From: Amycolatopsis pittospori
GTDB taxonomy: Bacteria > Actinomycetota > Actinomycetes > Mycobacteriales > Pseudonocardiaceae
Assembly (NCBI RefSeq): GCF_013870525.1
Contig: NZ_JACBXD010000058.1
Coordinates: 1-50,032, forward strand
Reading direction: 5' to 3'
Length of the DNA stretch: 50,032 nucleotides
Numbering within the stretch: the first letter of the stretch is position 1; every line of letters starts with the position of its first letter. Positions 32,885-41,632 of this stretch are shown piece by piece. The translations under genes were made by a program, and so were the position numbers. The notes under the pieces were generated by a model. That model worked only from the letters and a program-made list of their open reading frames with translations, had not been told where the DNA came from and did not search any database.

Positions 32885-33925
32885 ATGGACGGGTACTTCA
32901 ACGCGCTGGACGTGGAAACCGCCGACGAAGAAGAAGGCGGTAACACCAAACTCCTCGAAGGCATCACCGACGACCTCACCGAGGGGGCCGCAAAGGCCTA
33001 CACGGCGATCGACCTGCTGTTCAAGCCGTTGTGGGGCCCCGAGCTGGACCTCAGCGGCGGGCGTAAGGAGCAGGTCCGCGACTTCTTCCTGGAGTTCTCC
33101 GAGGCCGAGCTCAACGGATCCGAGACCAGCCTGCAGCCCATGATCGAGGCGTACGAACGTCTTTGGAACGCCTTCCAGGACACGAAGGCACCGCTCGACC
33201 GGTCTCTGGTCCTGCTTCTCAAGTGGCGCGGCGAAGGAGCCGAGGCCGCCAAGAGCTACATCCAGGGGCTGATCAACACCTATTCCCGAGTGGGCACCAA
33301 ACTCACCATCCTGGAAGCCGACATCGTGGCCGCCCGGGATGCCATCGCGACCGCGCGGGCCGACCTGAGCACGCTTTCCGCGTCTTTCCTGACCGCCGCG
33401 GAAAAGTATCAGGACGACCAGGAACGGCAAGACGAATCCGCCTTGGGGAAGGCGTTCGCGGCGGCTTTCGCCGCCGCTGTCACGGCCTTGCTCGTGGCGG
33501 CCGTCCCACCGGCCGGCGCTCTCACCGCGGCGACGTTCTTCACCACCGCGAACGCGGTCCAGGTCGCCGGCGCCGCGGCCGGTGCCGGTATCGCCACCGC
33601 GGTCTCCGAGAACTACTCGATCGTCGGGGACAGCCCCGAAAGCATCTACAACAGCTATCACGACGGCGTGGTCAACATCCGGGAAGGCATGTTCCGCGCG
33701 ACGGAGTCGCTGATCTCGAAGATCGACGTCGAGATCAACAATCTGCCGATCGTCCCCGAGCCGCCGGACGTCAGCCCGGGCGAGACCTTCGACCCCGGCA
33801 ACTTCGAAACGGAGAACACGGACAAGGGAACGGAAAAGCGGGTCCGGGACAGGGAAGTCGACATCTCGAACGACGGCAAGTTCCAGCAGCCGCCGATGGA
33901 GTTGTCGCCGCTACCGGTCGATTAA
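32885..33925 (+). CDS. WXG-containing, EspA-like putative secreted protein
   Basis: The 346-residue protein is mainly helical. A central helix pair contains WRG at residue 114 (LLLKWRGEGAEAAKSYIQGL), like the WxG turn of WXG100/EspA proteins. A hydrophobic, Ala-rich segment at about 191-245 (AAFAAAVTALLVAAVPPAG onward) follows, and the C terminus is polar and acidic. This order, helical WxG part then hydrophobic block then polar tail, resembles mycobacterial EspA, a co-substrate with EspC. Homology is suggested by layout and motif only. The ATG at 32885 lies eight bases after the EspC-like gene, so they are surely one operon. Confidence 0.6.
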   Translation: MDGYFNALDVETADEEEGGNTKLLEGITDDLTEGAAKAYTAIDLLFKPLWGPELDLSGGRKEQVRDFFLEFSEAELNGSETSLQPMIEAYERLWNAFQDTKAPLDRSLVLLLKWRGEGAEAAKSYIQGLINTYSRVGTKLTILEADIVAARDAIATARADLSTLSASFLTAAEKYQDDQERQDESALGKAFAAAFAAAVTALLVAAVPPAGALTAATFFTTANAVQVAGAAAGAGIATAVSENYSIVGDSPESIYNSYHDGVVNIREGMFRATESLISKIDVEINNLPIVPEPPDVSPGETFDPGNFETENTDKGTEKRVRDREVDISNDGKFQQPPMELSPLPVD

Positions 33926-33930
33926 CGGAC

Positions 33931-33960
33931 GTGGGGGTCTCCGGTACGGGAGATCCCCAC
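33931..33960 (+). terminator. Hairpin between the EspA-like and YbaB-like genes
   Basis: A 12-bp stem (33931-33942 with 33949-33960, one G-U pair) ends just before the ribosome site of the next gene and has no T tract. It could be an attenuator that lowers expression of the downstream gene or a processing site. Confidence 0.55.
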
Positions 33961-33976
33961 TGCTCAAGGAGTGCTC

Positions 33977-34489
33977 GTGGCCGACAAACCGGCACCCAAG
34001 AAACCGGCCGCCGACCGGCAGGCGATGCTCGAGGCGCTGGCCACCCTGTCGGTGGACGCGTCCTCGCCGGACGGTGCCGTCTCCGTTTCGGTCAACACCG
34101 ACGGCGTGATGACGCGGCTCAGGGTGAGTGACGCCGTTTCGCGGCTGTCGCCCGCCGAGATCGCGGACACCGTCATGCGGACTTACCAGGAAGCGCAGCA
34201 GGAATCCGCGAAGCGCAGTGCGGAGCTGATGGCGCCGATCGGCAACGCCGGTTACATCACGGACAGGCTCCGCTGGCGGCGTGGGTTCACCCCTTCGCTC
34301 CAGGAGACCGGGGAAACCGCCGCACCGGCCTCCCCGGTCTCGCGCCGGACACCGGCGGGCGCGGAGAACGTGGTGCTCAAGGACCGTTCGGAGGAACCGG
34401 CCGGATCGGCCCAGGACGAGGGGGCCGAACCGGCGGAATCCGACGACCAGTACTACGAGCAAGGCCTGCGGTACCGGCCTTCCTGGTAG
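33977..34489 (+). CDS. YbaB/EbfC-like (EspL-type) protein
   Basis: The first 100 residues resemble the YbaB/EbfC fold used by ESX-associated EspL: LSVDASSPDGAVSVSVNTDG, then VMTRLRVSDAVSRLSPAEIA and a long helix with QEAQQESAKRSAEL. The C-terminal 70 residues are acidic and low in complexity. The GTG at 33977 is chosen because AAGGAG (33966-33971) is correctly spaced from it; it overlaps the alternative GTG at 33971. It is third in the operon with the EspC- and EspA-like genes; in mycobacteria EspL stabilises ESX-1 substrates. Convergent with the next gene, four bases apart. Confidence 0.65.
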   Translation: MADKPAPKKPAADRQAMLEALATLSVDASSPDGAVSVSVNTDGVMTRLRVSDAVSRLSPAEIADTVMRTYQEAQQESAKRSAELMAPIGNAGYITDRLRWRRGFTPSLQETGETAAPASPVSRRTPAGAENVVLKDRSEEPAGSAQDEGAEPAESDDQYYEQGLRYRPSW

Positions 34490-34493
34490 CGGG

Positions 34494-35429
34494 TCAGGCT
34501 CGGACCTTCGACGCCAGCCAGGCGAAGGTCCACCGGTAGAAGCTCTGCGAGGCCAGGCTGGTGTTGATCGAGTGACCGCTGCCGCGCACGATCTTGTCGG
34601 CGCCGCAATCGCCGTTCCCGCACACCAGCGTGTCGTGCTCGCCGAGCACGTACGCCGTCGGAACCTTCGGTGCCGATCGCTTCATCGCGTTGGGCCCCAC
34701 CGAGCGGAGTTCGGCCGAGGCCAGCGTGTCCTTCAGGGCTTCTTCCACCGGAATGATCGCCGGGTCGTATGTGCCGGGGTGGTGGAAGGCTTGCGCGCGA
34801 GCGCCTGGACGGGTCGTGAGGTAGCCGGGAGCCCACGGTCGCCCGGCGAACTTCGGGTCCAGCTCGGCCGGGTAGAACGGCGACGCCGCCTTGTCCTGTC
34901 CGCCGGGCCGGTCACGCGGGATGCCGCTGACGATCACGGCGTCGACGCCGCCTCGTTCGGCGGCCCGTTCCGCGACGAGCCCGCCCATCGAGTGTCCATT
35001 GAGGACGATTGTGCGGAACCGCGGCCGTAACTGCCGGACGACCTGGTGGACGGCCTCTCCGCCGGCGGCGAAGTCGAGTGTCTCCGGATTCGGGTGGCTA
35101 CTGCGGCCGTAGCCGAGCCTGTCGAGATTCAGTGTCGCGTAGCCCGCCCGGGTCGCACTGTCCACATAGGAGTATCGGCGCGACTGGAACGGCCAGTCCC
35201 AGTAGGCGCGGTCGTAGGTGCCGCCGTGCAGCAGCACCTGCAACGGAGTGCGGGCGGTGAGCCCGCCGCGGACGCAGAGTTCGCCCGCGATCGTCTGCCG
35301 TTCGCCGTTCACCTGGACCGAGAACCGCTGTTCGGCGCAGCGCGCCGGTCGTTCCGTGGCGACCGCCGTCGTCGTGCCCAGCAGGGAAAGGACCGCGGCC
35401 AGCGAGGCCGCTTTCGCAGTGGTTTTCAT
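34494..35429 (-). CDS. Secreted alpha/beta hydrolase
   Basis: A 311-residue protein with a signal peptide (MKTTAKAASLAAVLSLLG, cleavage likely after TTTAVA). The alpha/beta fold shows LLHGGTYD for the oxyanion hole, the nucleophile Ser147 in GHSMGG, an Asp in VLGEHDTLV and a catalytic His in GSGHSINT. Four cysteines may form disulfides. The substrate is unknown; possibilities are an esterase or lipase. The ATG at 35429 is preferred over an open extension of 51 codons that lacks similarity and would abolish the signal peptide. Confidence 0.87.
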   Translation of the reverse strand: MKTTAKAASLAAVLSLLGTTTAVATERPARCAEQRFSVQVNGERQTIAGELCVRGGLTARTPLQVLLHGGTYDRAYWDWPFQSRRYSYVDSATRAGYATLNLDRLGYGRSSHPNPETLDFAAGGEAVHQVVRQLRPRFRTIVLNGHSMGGLVAERAAERGGVDAVIVSGIPRDRPGGQDKAASPFYPAELDPKFAGRPWAPGYLTTRPGARAQAFHHPGTYDPAIIPVEEALKDTLASAELRSVGPNAMKRSAPKVPTAYVLGEHDTLVCGNGDCGADKIVRGSGHSINTSLASQSFYRWTFAWLASKVRA

Positions 35430-35493
35430 GGGGAAAGCGTCGGCCCGGAGCCGGGGTCGCGTCGTCGTACGGCCGTGGAGATCGACGGCTACG

Positions 35494-36153
35494 TCAGACG
35501 CGCACCATCCCGCTTTGATAGGCGAACACCACCAGTTGCGCGCGGTCGCGGGCGTACACCTTGGCCATCGCACGGCTGACATGCGTCCGGACCGTCGCCG
35601 CGCTGATCACGAACTCCCGCGCGATCTCCTCGTTCGACATCCCCCGCGCGACCCGCAGGACGACTTCGTGTTCCCGTTCGGTGAACGCCGAACCGTCGCC
35701 CCGCGGCTTCGAAGGCGACGGCCGCGCGGCGAACTCCGCGATCAGCCGCCGGGTGACACTCGGCGAGAGGAGCGCGTCGCCGGCGGCGACCACCCGGACG
35801 GCTTCGATGAGATCCGCGGGCCTGGTGTGTTTGAGCAGGAATCCGCTGGCGCCCGCGCGTAAGGCGTCGAAGACGTATTCGTCCAGGTCGAAGGTGGTCA
35901 GCATGAGGACGCGGACGCCGGACAACCGTTCGTCGGCCACGATCCGCCGGGTCGCCTCGATCCCGTCGAGACCCGGCATGCGGATGTCCATCAGCACCAC
36001 GTCCGGCACGGTCTCCGCGACCACGGCCACCGCCGCGTCGCCGTCGTCCGCTTCACCCACGACGGTGATTCCCGCTTCGACTCGCAGCAGCGCGGCGAAT
36101 CCGGAGCGGACGAGCACCTGGTCGTCGGCCAGCACCACCCTGATCACGGCCAT
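35494..36153 (-). CDS. NarL/FixJ-family response regulator
   Basis: The 219-residue protein has a receiver domain with phospho-acceptor Asp56 (DVVLMDIRMPG), conserved DD at the N terminus and Lys in FLLKHTRP, followed by a LuxR-type helix-turn-helix (TEREHEVVLRVARGMSNEEI and SAATVRTHVSRAMAK). Its start overlaps the stop of the upstream kinase by ten bases, so the two form one two-component system. Target genes cannot be told; the neighbouring secreted hydrolase, downstream in the same direction after 64 bases, is a candidate. Confidence 0.93.
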   Translation of the reverse strand: MAVIRVVLADDQVLVRSGFAALLRVEAGITVVGEADDGDAAVAVVAETVPDVVLMDIRMPGLDGIEATRRIVADERLSGVRVLMLTTFDLDEYVFDALRAGASGFLLKHTRPADLIEAVRVVAAGDALLSPSVTRRLIAEFAARPSPSKPRGDGSAFTEREHEVVLRVARGMSNEEIAREFVISAATVRTHVSRAMAKVYARDRAQLVVFAYQSGMVRV

Positions 36154-37208
36154 CGCGCGCTCACCCGGAACCTTCCGTCTTCACGGCGCGCGGTCAGCGT
36201 TCCGCCGGTCGCCTGGGCACGTTCACCCATTCCCTTGATCCCGGCGCCGGGGACAGCCGGGCCAGGAGCGTGGACTTCGTTGATCACGTCGAGCCGCAGG
36301 CCGTCTTCGCTCGCCTTCACCGTCACACCGGCGCTGGAAGCCCCGTGTTTCGCGGCGTTCGTCAGTGACTCCTGGACGATCCGGTAGACCGCGCCGCCGA
36401 TCGGCTGCCCGATTCCGGGAGCGTCGAGGTCCAGCGTGACGTCCAGGCCCGCCTGGTTCGTCGACGCGACCAGCTCGGCAAGATCCGCGAGACCCGGTGT
36501 CGGCCGGAGCGGGGCGGAGTCGTCGCGCAACAGCCGCACCATCGCGTTCAGTTCGTCCAGGATCGTGCCGCTCACCGTGCGGACGACCTCGAGCGCTTCC
36601 TTCGCGACTTCGGGATGTTCGTCGATCACGTGCCGGGCCATGCCTGACTGGACGTTGATGACGGCCATCGCGTGACCGACGCTGTCATGCAGGTCTCGCG
36701 CGATCCGCAGTCGCTCGCCCAGGACGCGATCGCGTTCGGCCTGCTCTGCGGCCACTGCCCGCTCACGACGTCCTCGAAGAGCGTCGGCCGCGAAGACCGC
36801 TACGCCCGCCCATCCGACGAAGACGAGATCGATGACGCCCGCCCCACCGGTCACGAGGTTCGCGCCTACGACGATCGCCGCCATACCGCCCGCGACGCCG
36901 TACGCGAGCCTTCTCGGGCGAAGGATCCCGAGAGCGGACAGCGGCACGAGACCGGCGAACAGCACCGGACCGTCCGGATAGCCGAACCCCAGGTAGAGCA
37001 GGAGCGCAAACGCTTCCGCCGCGGCCACCGCGGCCGGCCATCGCCGGACACCGGCGAGGGCGAGACAGGCGAGCGCGACGACCGCGAACCCGAACGCGTC
37101 GACCGGACGTTCCCCATGGCCGGGTTCGAGATTCGCCGTGCCGACGACGAGCGACACGGTCACCGCGAGCCAAGCGACGACGGACCCGAACCTGATCAGC
37201 CACTTCAC
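36144..37208 (-). CDS. Sensor histidine kinase (HisKA_3, NarL-partner type)
   Basis: About five membrane helices fill the N-terminal 150 residues with no large extracellular loop, typical of intramembrane-sensing kinases. The dimerisation domain has the phospho-acceptor His174 in ARDLHDSVGHAMA, and the ATPase shows VQESLTNAAKHG and a G box ending GIKGMGERAQATGGTL. The GTG at 37208 is a reasonable start; a GTG 39 bases upstream adds 13 residues with no ribosome site. It is translationally coupled to the response regulator. The signal is unknown; relatives respond to envelope stress or antibiotics. Confidence 0.9.
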   Translation of the reverse strand: MKWLIRFGSVVAWLAVTVSLVVGTANLEPGHGERPVDAFGFAVVALACLALAGVRRWPAAVAAAEAFALLLYLGFGYPDGPVLFAGLVPLSALGILRPRRLAYGVAGGMAAIVVGANLVTGGAGVIDLVFVGWAGVAVFAADALRGRRERAVAAEQAERDRVLGERLRIARDLHDSVGHAMAVINVQSGMARHVIDEHPEVAKEALEVVRTVSGTILDELNAMVRLLRDDSAPLRPTPGLADLAELVASTNQAGLDVTLDLDAPGIGQPIGGAVYRIVQESLTNAAKHGASSAGVTVKASEDGLRLDVINEVHAPGPAVPGAGIKGMGERAQATGGTLTARREDGRFRVSARWP

Positions 37209-37268
37209 CGGCCCAGTCTGCCGAAACGGCCCCACGGGCACGTCCACGTTCCGTGGATTCCGCGTACG

Positions 37269-38120
37269 TTAGATGTGCAGCAGTCGATCGTCCAACCGGG
37301 TCAGGTAGTCGCGGCCGAACTCGCCGTTCTCCAGGTCGCGCCACAACACCGGCGGCAGATCCTGCTCGACTTCGGGAGAACGTGACGCGGCGGCCAGCGC
37401 GATGGTCGCCGCGGTGTCGACGTCGCCGGTGAACGCGACACAGGTGTGGAGCATCCGCGCGAGTCCGCCGCCGTCGGCGAGCACGGTGAGCGCCGCGCGG
37501 ACGCTCATCCAGCCCCGCGGCCCGATCTTGCCGGACCACGGCCGCGACCAGCCGCCGTGTCCGACGTCCTCGGGCAGCACCCCGTCGATCCACCGCGCGA
37601 CTTCGGCGAGCGGGCCCAGGCGATGGTGGCAGTAGTGGACGGCGAGCGCCGCAGCCTGGGCCGCGGCGATCCCGGCCGGGGTGTCGTGCGTGACCCTGGC
37701 CTGCAGTTTCGCGTGATAGAGGACGTCGTCGACGGTCGGCAGGACGCCGATCGGGCCGGCGCGCATGGCCGCCCCGCTCTTGTCGCTCTGCGGCTGGAGC
37801 CGGCGCAGCAGTTCCTCGCCGTCCCGGACTTCGCTGAGCAACTGGTGAAAGCGTGGCGCGTAGCCGTCGTGCGGATCGCGGTGATAGGCGCGCACGAAGT
37901 GTTCGGCGAGCAGCAGCGGCGTCCAGCGGAGTCCCGAGACGAGCAGTTCGGCGATCGCGATCGTCATCTGCGTGTCGTCGGTGTAGCGGCCCGCCGGAAC
38001 GCCGAGGTAGCCCGGATGCGGCACGTAGCCGGTCAGCGTGTTGTTCTCGGCGACGAAGCTCGGGTACGCGTGCTCGAACGAGCCGCCGTACGCGTCGCCG
38101 ATGGCCAGCTCGACCAGCAT
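37269..38120 (-). CDS. ADP-ribosylglycohydrolase family protein
   Basis: A 283-residue soluble enzyme of the ADP-ribosyl-hydrolase (DraG-like) family, which removes ADP-ribose from proteins or metabolites using two Mg ions. Metal ligands are visible in YTDDTQMTIA and in the late motif FTGDVDTAATIALAA, and GDAYGGS at the N terminus matches the family. The ATG at 38120 has AAGGAG a few bases upstream. Neighbours on the same strand are the AraC regulator, nine bases away, with which it is probably co-transcribed. The target is not evident; no ADP-ribosyltransferase is in this window. Confidence 0.88.
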   Translation of the reverse strand: MLVELAIGDAYGGSFEHAYPSFVAENNTLTGYVPHPGYLGVPAGRYTDDTQMTIAIAELLVSGLRWTPLLLAEHFVRAYHRDPHDGYAPRFHQLLSEVRDGEELLRRLQPQSDKSGAAMRAGPIGVLPTVDDVLYHAKLQARVTHDTPAGIAAAQAAALAVHYCHHRLGPLAEVARWIDGVLPEDVGHGGWSRPWSGKIGPRGWMSVRAALTVLADGGGLARMLHTCVAFTGDVDTAATIALAAASRSPEVEQDLPPVLWRDLENGEFGRDYLTRLDDRLLHI

Positions 38121-38129
38121 CGGACTCCT

Positions 38130-39134
38130 TCAGGCTGTCAGACGTGCCGTTTCCGAAGGGAGTTTGCCGTAGGTCTCGCGGTACAAACCGGAAAACCGGC
38201 CGAGATGCGTGAAACCCCAGCGCAGCGCGACGTCGGTGACGGTGCCTTCGGCGCGCCCTTGTGCGATCGCGACCAGGTCCTGATGCACGTGGTCGAGCCG
38301 GACGCGGCGGAGGTACTCCATCGGCGTCAGCCCCAGTTCGGTGCGAAACGCCAGCTGTAGCGCGCGGACGCTGATCCGCGCGGCCGCCGCGAGCTCGCCG
38401 ATCGACACCGGTTCGGCCGCGTGCTCCTCGCAGTAGGTCACCGCGCGCCGGATCGCGCTCGACTGCGGTCGTGGGCGTTCTTCGCCGAGGTCTCCGGACA
38501 GCGAATGCGGCTGCGTGTCGAGCAGACCGTGCAGCAGCAGCTTCTCGAAATGCGCGGCGGCCAGCGGCGAGCGGTCGAACAGTCCGGACGCGGCTGTCTC
38601 GCTGAAGGTGTGGAGCAGGGTGATCCACTGGCCCATTCCGGACGCCTCGATGACCGCCGGTTCGAAATGCAGCGTCGACGTCGGCAGCTCGCCGAGCCGC
38701 TCGCGCATCGCGTCCGCCACCAGCTGCTTGCCGAGGCGGAGCATCAGGATGTCGGGGTGCTCGTACGTGGTCTGGAAGCAGGTTTCCGGTCCGGTCACGA
38801 CATGCCGCGACGCCACGCTCTCCCGGCCGATCACGAACTCGTTCCGGCCGTTGAGGGTCACGACGACCGTGTACGCGTCGGAGGTCTCTTCGCCTTGCAG
38901 GACGGCGTCGGAGTTCAACGTCAGCTCGTAGACCGAGAGGCCGTTCGGGTCGATCCCGGGGATGCGCAGGCCGCTGAGCTGGGAGATGTCGAAGAATCCG
39001 GTGGGCTTCGGGGTGTGCAGCTTGACCGTGTCCGGTGCGAGGAACGCCTGGAAGGTGTGTTCGAGCTCGTCGAAATCGTCGCCGGTGACCACCGTCGACG
39101 CGATCGGAGAGCCTTCCGAGAACCGCTTGCGCAC
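38130..39134 (-). CDS. AraC-family transcriptional regulator
   Basis: The protein of about 334 residues has an N-terminal AraC-binding-like domain and a C-terminal double helix-turn-helix (SIGELAAAARISVRALQLAF and VALRWGFTHLGRFSGLYRE). The start is uncertain: a GTG at 39134 is used here, while a TTG at 39179 would extend it by 15 residues toward the divergent gene. It is divergent from the HTH_42 gene at 39248 and upstream of the ADP-ribosylglycohydrolase, both possible targets. Confidence 0.85.
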   Translation of the reverse strand: MRKRFSEGSPIASTVVTGDDFDELEHTFQAFLAPDTVKLHTPKPTGFFDISQLSGLRIPGIDPNGLSVYELTLNSDAVLQGEETSDAYTVVVTLNGRNEFVIGRESVASRHVVTGPETCFQTTYEHPDILMLRLGKQLVADAMRERLGELPTSTLHFEPAVIEASGMGQWITLLHTFSETAASGLFDRSPLAAAHFEKLLLHGLLDTQPHSLSGDLGEERPRPQSSAIRRAVTYCEEHAAEPVSIGELAAAARISVRALQLAFRTELGLTPMEYLRRVRLDHVHQDLVAIAQGRAEGTVTDVALRWGFTHLGRFSGLYRETYGKLPSETARLTA

Positions 39135-39247
39135 TTGTCGATTATCCAGAATTCGGCCAATCGGGGCACCTGAGAACAAAGTGGATCATGCTATCGGCTC
39201 ATGCCGCCAGGCTGCGCCGTGCCACTGGATGCCCATACCTTGGAGGT

Positions 39248-40441
39248 ATGGCGACCGACAAGCTGCGCGCGTGGTGGGCATATCGGCAAGGTCTGGACGG
39301 ATCGCTGCACGGGGCCTCGGCGGCCGACGTGCTGGAACGGTCCGGCTGGATGCGTTCGGTCGGCGGATCGGCGCCCTATCTCGGGCTGTTCGCCCGAGCC
39401 CGCCTCGATCGCGAAACGGTCGACGCGGACGTCGCGCGGCTCGCCATCCACGAGCTTCCCTCGGCTCGTGGCTGCACGTACGTCCTGCCCGCCGCCGATT
39501 TCGAACTCGGCTTGACGGTCGGCGCAGGGGCGCCTGCGGGCGAACTCGCGGCCGCGGAGAAGTATCTCGGCGTCACGCAGGCGGAGATCGAGCAGCTGTG
39601 CGTCGCCGTCGCCGACCTGCTGGAAGGCTCCGCCGAACCGCTCACGCCGTCCGCGATCAAGGACGCCGCCGGCGCCGCGGTGCGTAACCTCGGCGAGGCG
39701 GGCCGCAAACGCGGCACCACGACGACGTTGCCGCTCGCACTCGGTCTGCTCCAGGTTCGCGGTGACATCCGGCGGGTGCCGGTCAACGGACGGCTGGACC
39801 AGCAGCGCTACGGCTACGTGCGCTGGACGCCGTCCCCGCGCGGCGGACTGTCCGATATGGACACCGCGCAGACCGAACTGGCCCGGCGGTACTTCTCGTG
39901 GGCGGCCCCGGCGTCGCTCAAGCATTTCCGCTGGTTCTCCGGATTCACCGCGGCGAACGCCAAAAAAGCGGTGGCACCACTGGAACTCGTGCAGCTCGAA
40001 GGTACGGATCTCTTGATGCCCAAGGATCTCGCGGATGAATTCGCCACGTTCACCGTACCGTCCGAGCCGTCGTACGCACTGCTCGCCGGGATCGACGGCA
40101 TCCATCTGCTGCACCGCGAGCTGTCCCGCCTGCTCGACGAGGACGACGCCGCACGTCCGGTACCGGGCGGCCGGGCAGGGGAGACCCTGGGCGGGCAGCC
40201 TGATCCGCCGACCCATCTGATCGTCGACCGAGGCCGCTTCGCCGGGCTTTGGGAGTTCGACACCGAGACGAACAAGATCGTCTACAAGGTCTTCGGCGAG
40301 GAAGACGCCGCACTGCGCGAAACGGTCGCGGAAACCGAGGAGTTCGTCCGCGACCGGCTGGGCGACGCCCGGAGCTTCAGCCTGGATTCACCGAAGAGCC
40401 GGGCGTCACGAGTGGCCGACCTCAGGAATTCTCGGGGCTGA
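39248..40441 (+). CDS. Winged-helix DNA-binding protein of the HTH_42 (AlkZ-like) family
   Basis: The protein of 397 residues resembles the HTH_42/YcaQ family, which includes the AlkZ glycosylases that unhook DNA crosslinks. The layout is recognisable (RAWWAYRQGLDG at the N terminus; YVLPAADFELGL; TTTLPLALGLLQVRGDIRRVP; SLKHFRWFSGFT; and a C-terminal THLIVDRGRFAGLWEFD). The QxQ catalytic motif of AlkZ, expected near the N terminus, reads SVGGSAPY here, so glycosylase activity is doubtful. The ATG at 39248 follows TTGGAGG almost directly. Its 3' end overlaps the convergent beta-propeller gene by 20 bases. Confidence 0.75.
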   Translation: MATDKLRAWWAYRQGLDGSLHGASAADVLERSGWMRSVGGSAPYLGLFARARLDRETVDADVARLAIHELPSARGCTYVLPAADFELGLTVGAGAPAGELAAAEKYLGVTQAEIEQLCVAVADLLEGSAEPLTPSAIKDAAGAAVRNLGEAGRKRGTTTTLPLALGLLQVRGDIRRVPVNGRLDQQRYGYVRWTPSPRGGLSDMDTAQTELARRYFSWAAPASLKHFRWFSGFTAANAKKAVAPLELVQLEGTDLLMPKDLADEFATFTVPSEPSYALLAGIDGIHLLHRELSRLLDEDDAARPVPGGRAGETLGGQPDPPTHLIVDRGRFAGLWEFDTETNKIVYKVFGEEDAALRETVAETEEFVRDRLGDARSFSLDSPKSRASRVADLRNSRG

Positions 40442-41579
40442 CCTGGCAGGACAGTTTCGCGCGGTTCGGTCCGGCGGGACTCACCTCGCCGCCGGTGTTC
40501 GGGAAGTTGTCGCGCCTGCCGCCGTCGGAATGCGCGAGGCAAAGCCGTCCGTCCGGCAGTACGACCGGGCTGGTCGGGAACTCCAGAGGCCCGCCGTTGC
40601 GCAGTTTCGTGGCGGGGTCGGCGGGGTTGCGCAGGAACTCGCGAACCCGCTCGCCGCGAGTGACCACGACGACCGCGTTGCGTTCGTTGACCGCCGCCCA
40701 GACGTTGCCCGCGCGGTCGAGCGCGATCCCGTCCGCGCCTTCGAGATACGGATGCTGGACCAGGATGTTGTCCAGGCACACCGTGTTCGGCGCGAACGCG
40801 CTGTCGCATCCGGTGCGTGCGGCGGGCTTGCCGTCGCGATCGAACGGCACCCGCCACAGCGCGCCGCGAGCGGTGTCGGCGACCAGCAGCGCGCCGTCGG
40901 AACCGAACGCGAGACCGTTCGCGACCAGATGCTGTGAGCCTTCGAGGTTCGCCGCGGACCGGCCGTTCGGGGTGATGTTCACCGTCGCGGGCGGCGCCGA
41001 CCGGACGTCCCGGCCGAGTCCGCCGACGCCGTTCACCGCGTTGACGTCGCTGATCAGCGGCTGGACGCGAAACTGTTCCACCGGAACGCCGTCGCTGCCC
41101 GCGCGCCAGACGCGGCCTTGGCCGGTGGTGCCGTCGGAGATCCACAGGCCGCCGTGCCGGTCGAACGCGAGTCCGTTCGCGCCGGGGACACCGCTGACCG
41201 AAACCGTGGCGGCCGGCGGATTCGTGGCGTCGGGGACGAAGGAGACGATGGTGTCGGCGTTGGCGACGAAGAGTCTGCCGGTGCGATCGAACGCGAGACC
41301 GGCGGGATTGCACGGCGCGGGGATCGTGCCGACGACCGTGCTCGGACCGCCCGCCGCCGGGACGCGGTAGACCGGGCACGGCGTGCCGCCCCGGGCGGGG
41401 GAGTAGAGATTCCCCTTGTTGTCGCTGGTCAGGCCTTCGAGGCCGAGTGGAGCGGTGAGGACCGTCTTGAATTCGGCGGGACCGTTCAGCGGGGTGCGGG
41501 CCGGTTCACCGGCGGAAGCGGCGCTCAGCAGGCCCACGGAAAAAGCGGCGGTGGCGAGCAGGACGAGGGTTCGGCGCAT
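40422..41579 (-). CDS. Secreted SMP-30/NHL-type beta-propeller protein
   Basis: A 385-residue exported protein: signal peptide MRRTLVLLATAAFSVG with cleavage near ASA-GEP, then repeated propeller blades (GLAFDRTGRLFVAN, GLAFDRHGGLWISD, GLAFGSDGALLVAD, GIALDRAGNVWAAV). The blade repeats match the SMP-30/gluconolactonase/NHL superfamily. Enzymatic activity is not certain. The ATG at 41579 has GGAGG upstream. Tail-to-tail overlap with the HTH_42 gene. Confidence 0.85.
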   Translation of the reverse strand: MRRTLVLLATAAFSVGLLSAASAGEPARTPLNGPAEFKTVLTAPLGLEGLTSDNKGNLYSPARGGTPCPVYRVPAAGGPSTVVGTIPAPCNPAGLAFDRTGRLFVANADTIVSFVPDATNPPAATVSVSGVPGANGLAFDRHGGLWISDGTTGQGRVWRAGSDGVPVEQFRVQPLISDVNAVNGVGGLGRDVRSAPPATVNITPNGRSAANLEGSQHLVANGLAFGSDGALLVADTARGALWRVPFDRDGKPAARTGCDSAFAPNTVCLDNILVQHPYLEGADGIALDRAGNVWAAVNERNAVVVVTRGERVREFLRNPADPATKLRNGGPLEFPTSPVVLPDGRLCLAHSDGGRRDNFPNTGGEVSPAGPNRAKLSCQVSPENS

Positions 41580-41632
41580 CTGGTGCCTCCGAAATGTCGG
41601 GATTCCCTCGTACTGCTCACCACCGCGTGGCG

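Noticed and set aside
36763..38628. Very long open frame on the minus strand across the kinase, ADP-ribosylglycohydrolase and AraC genes
   Set aside because: Arg-rich shadow translation; the three overlapping genes have motifs and starts.
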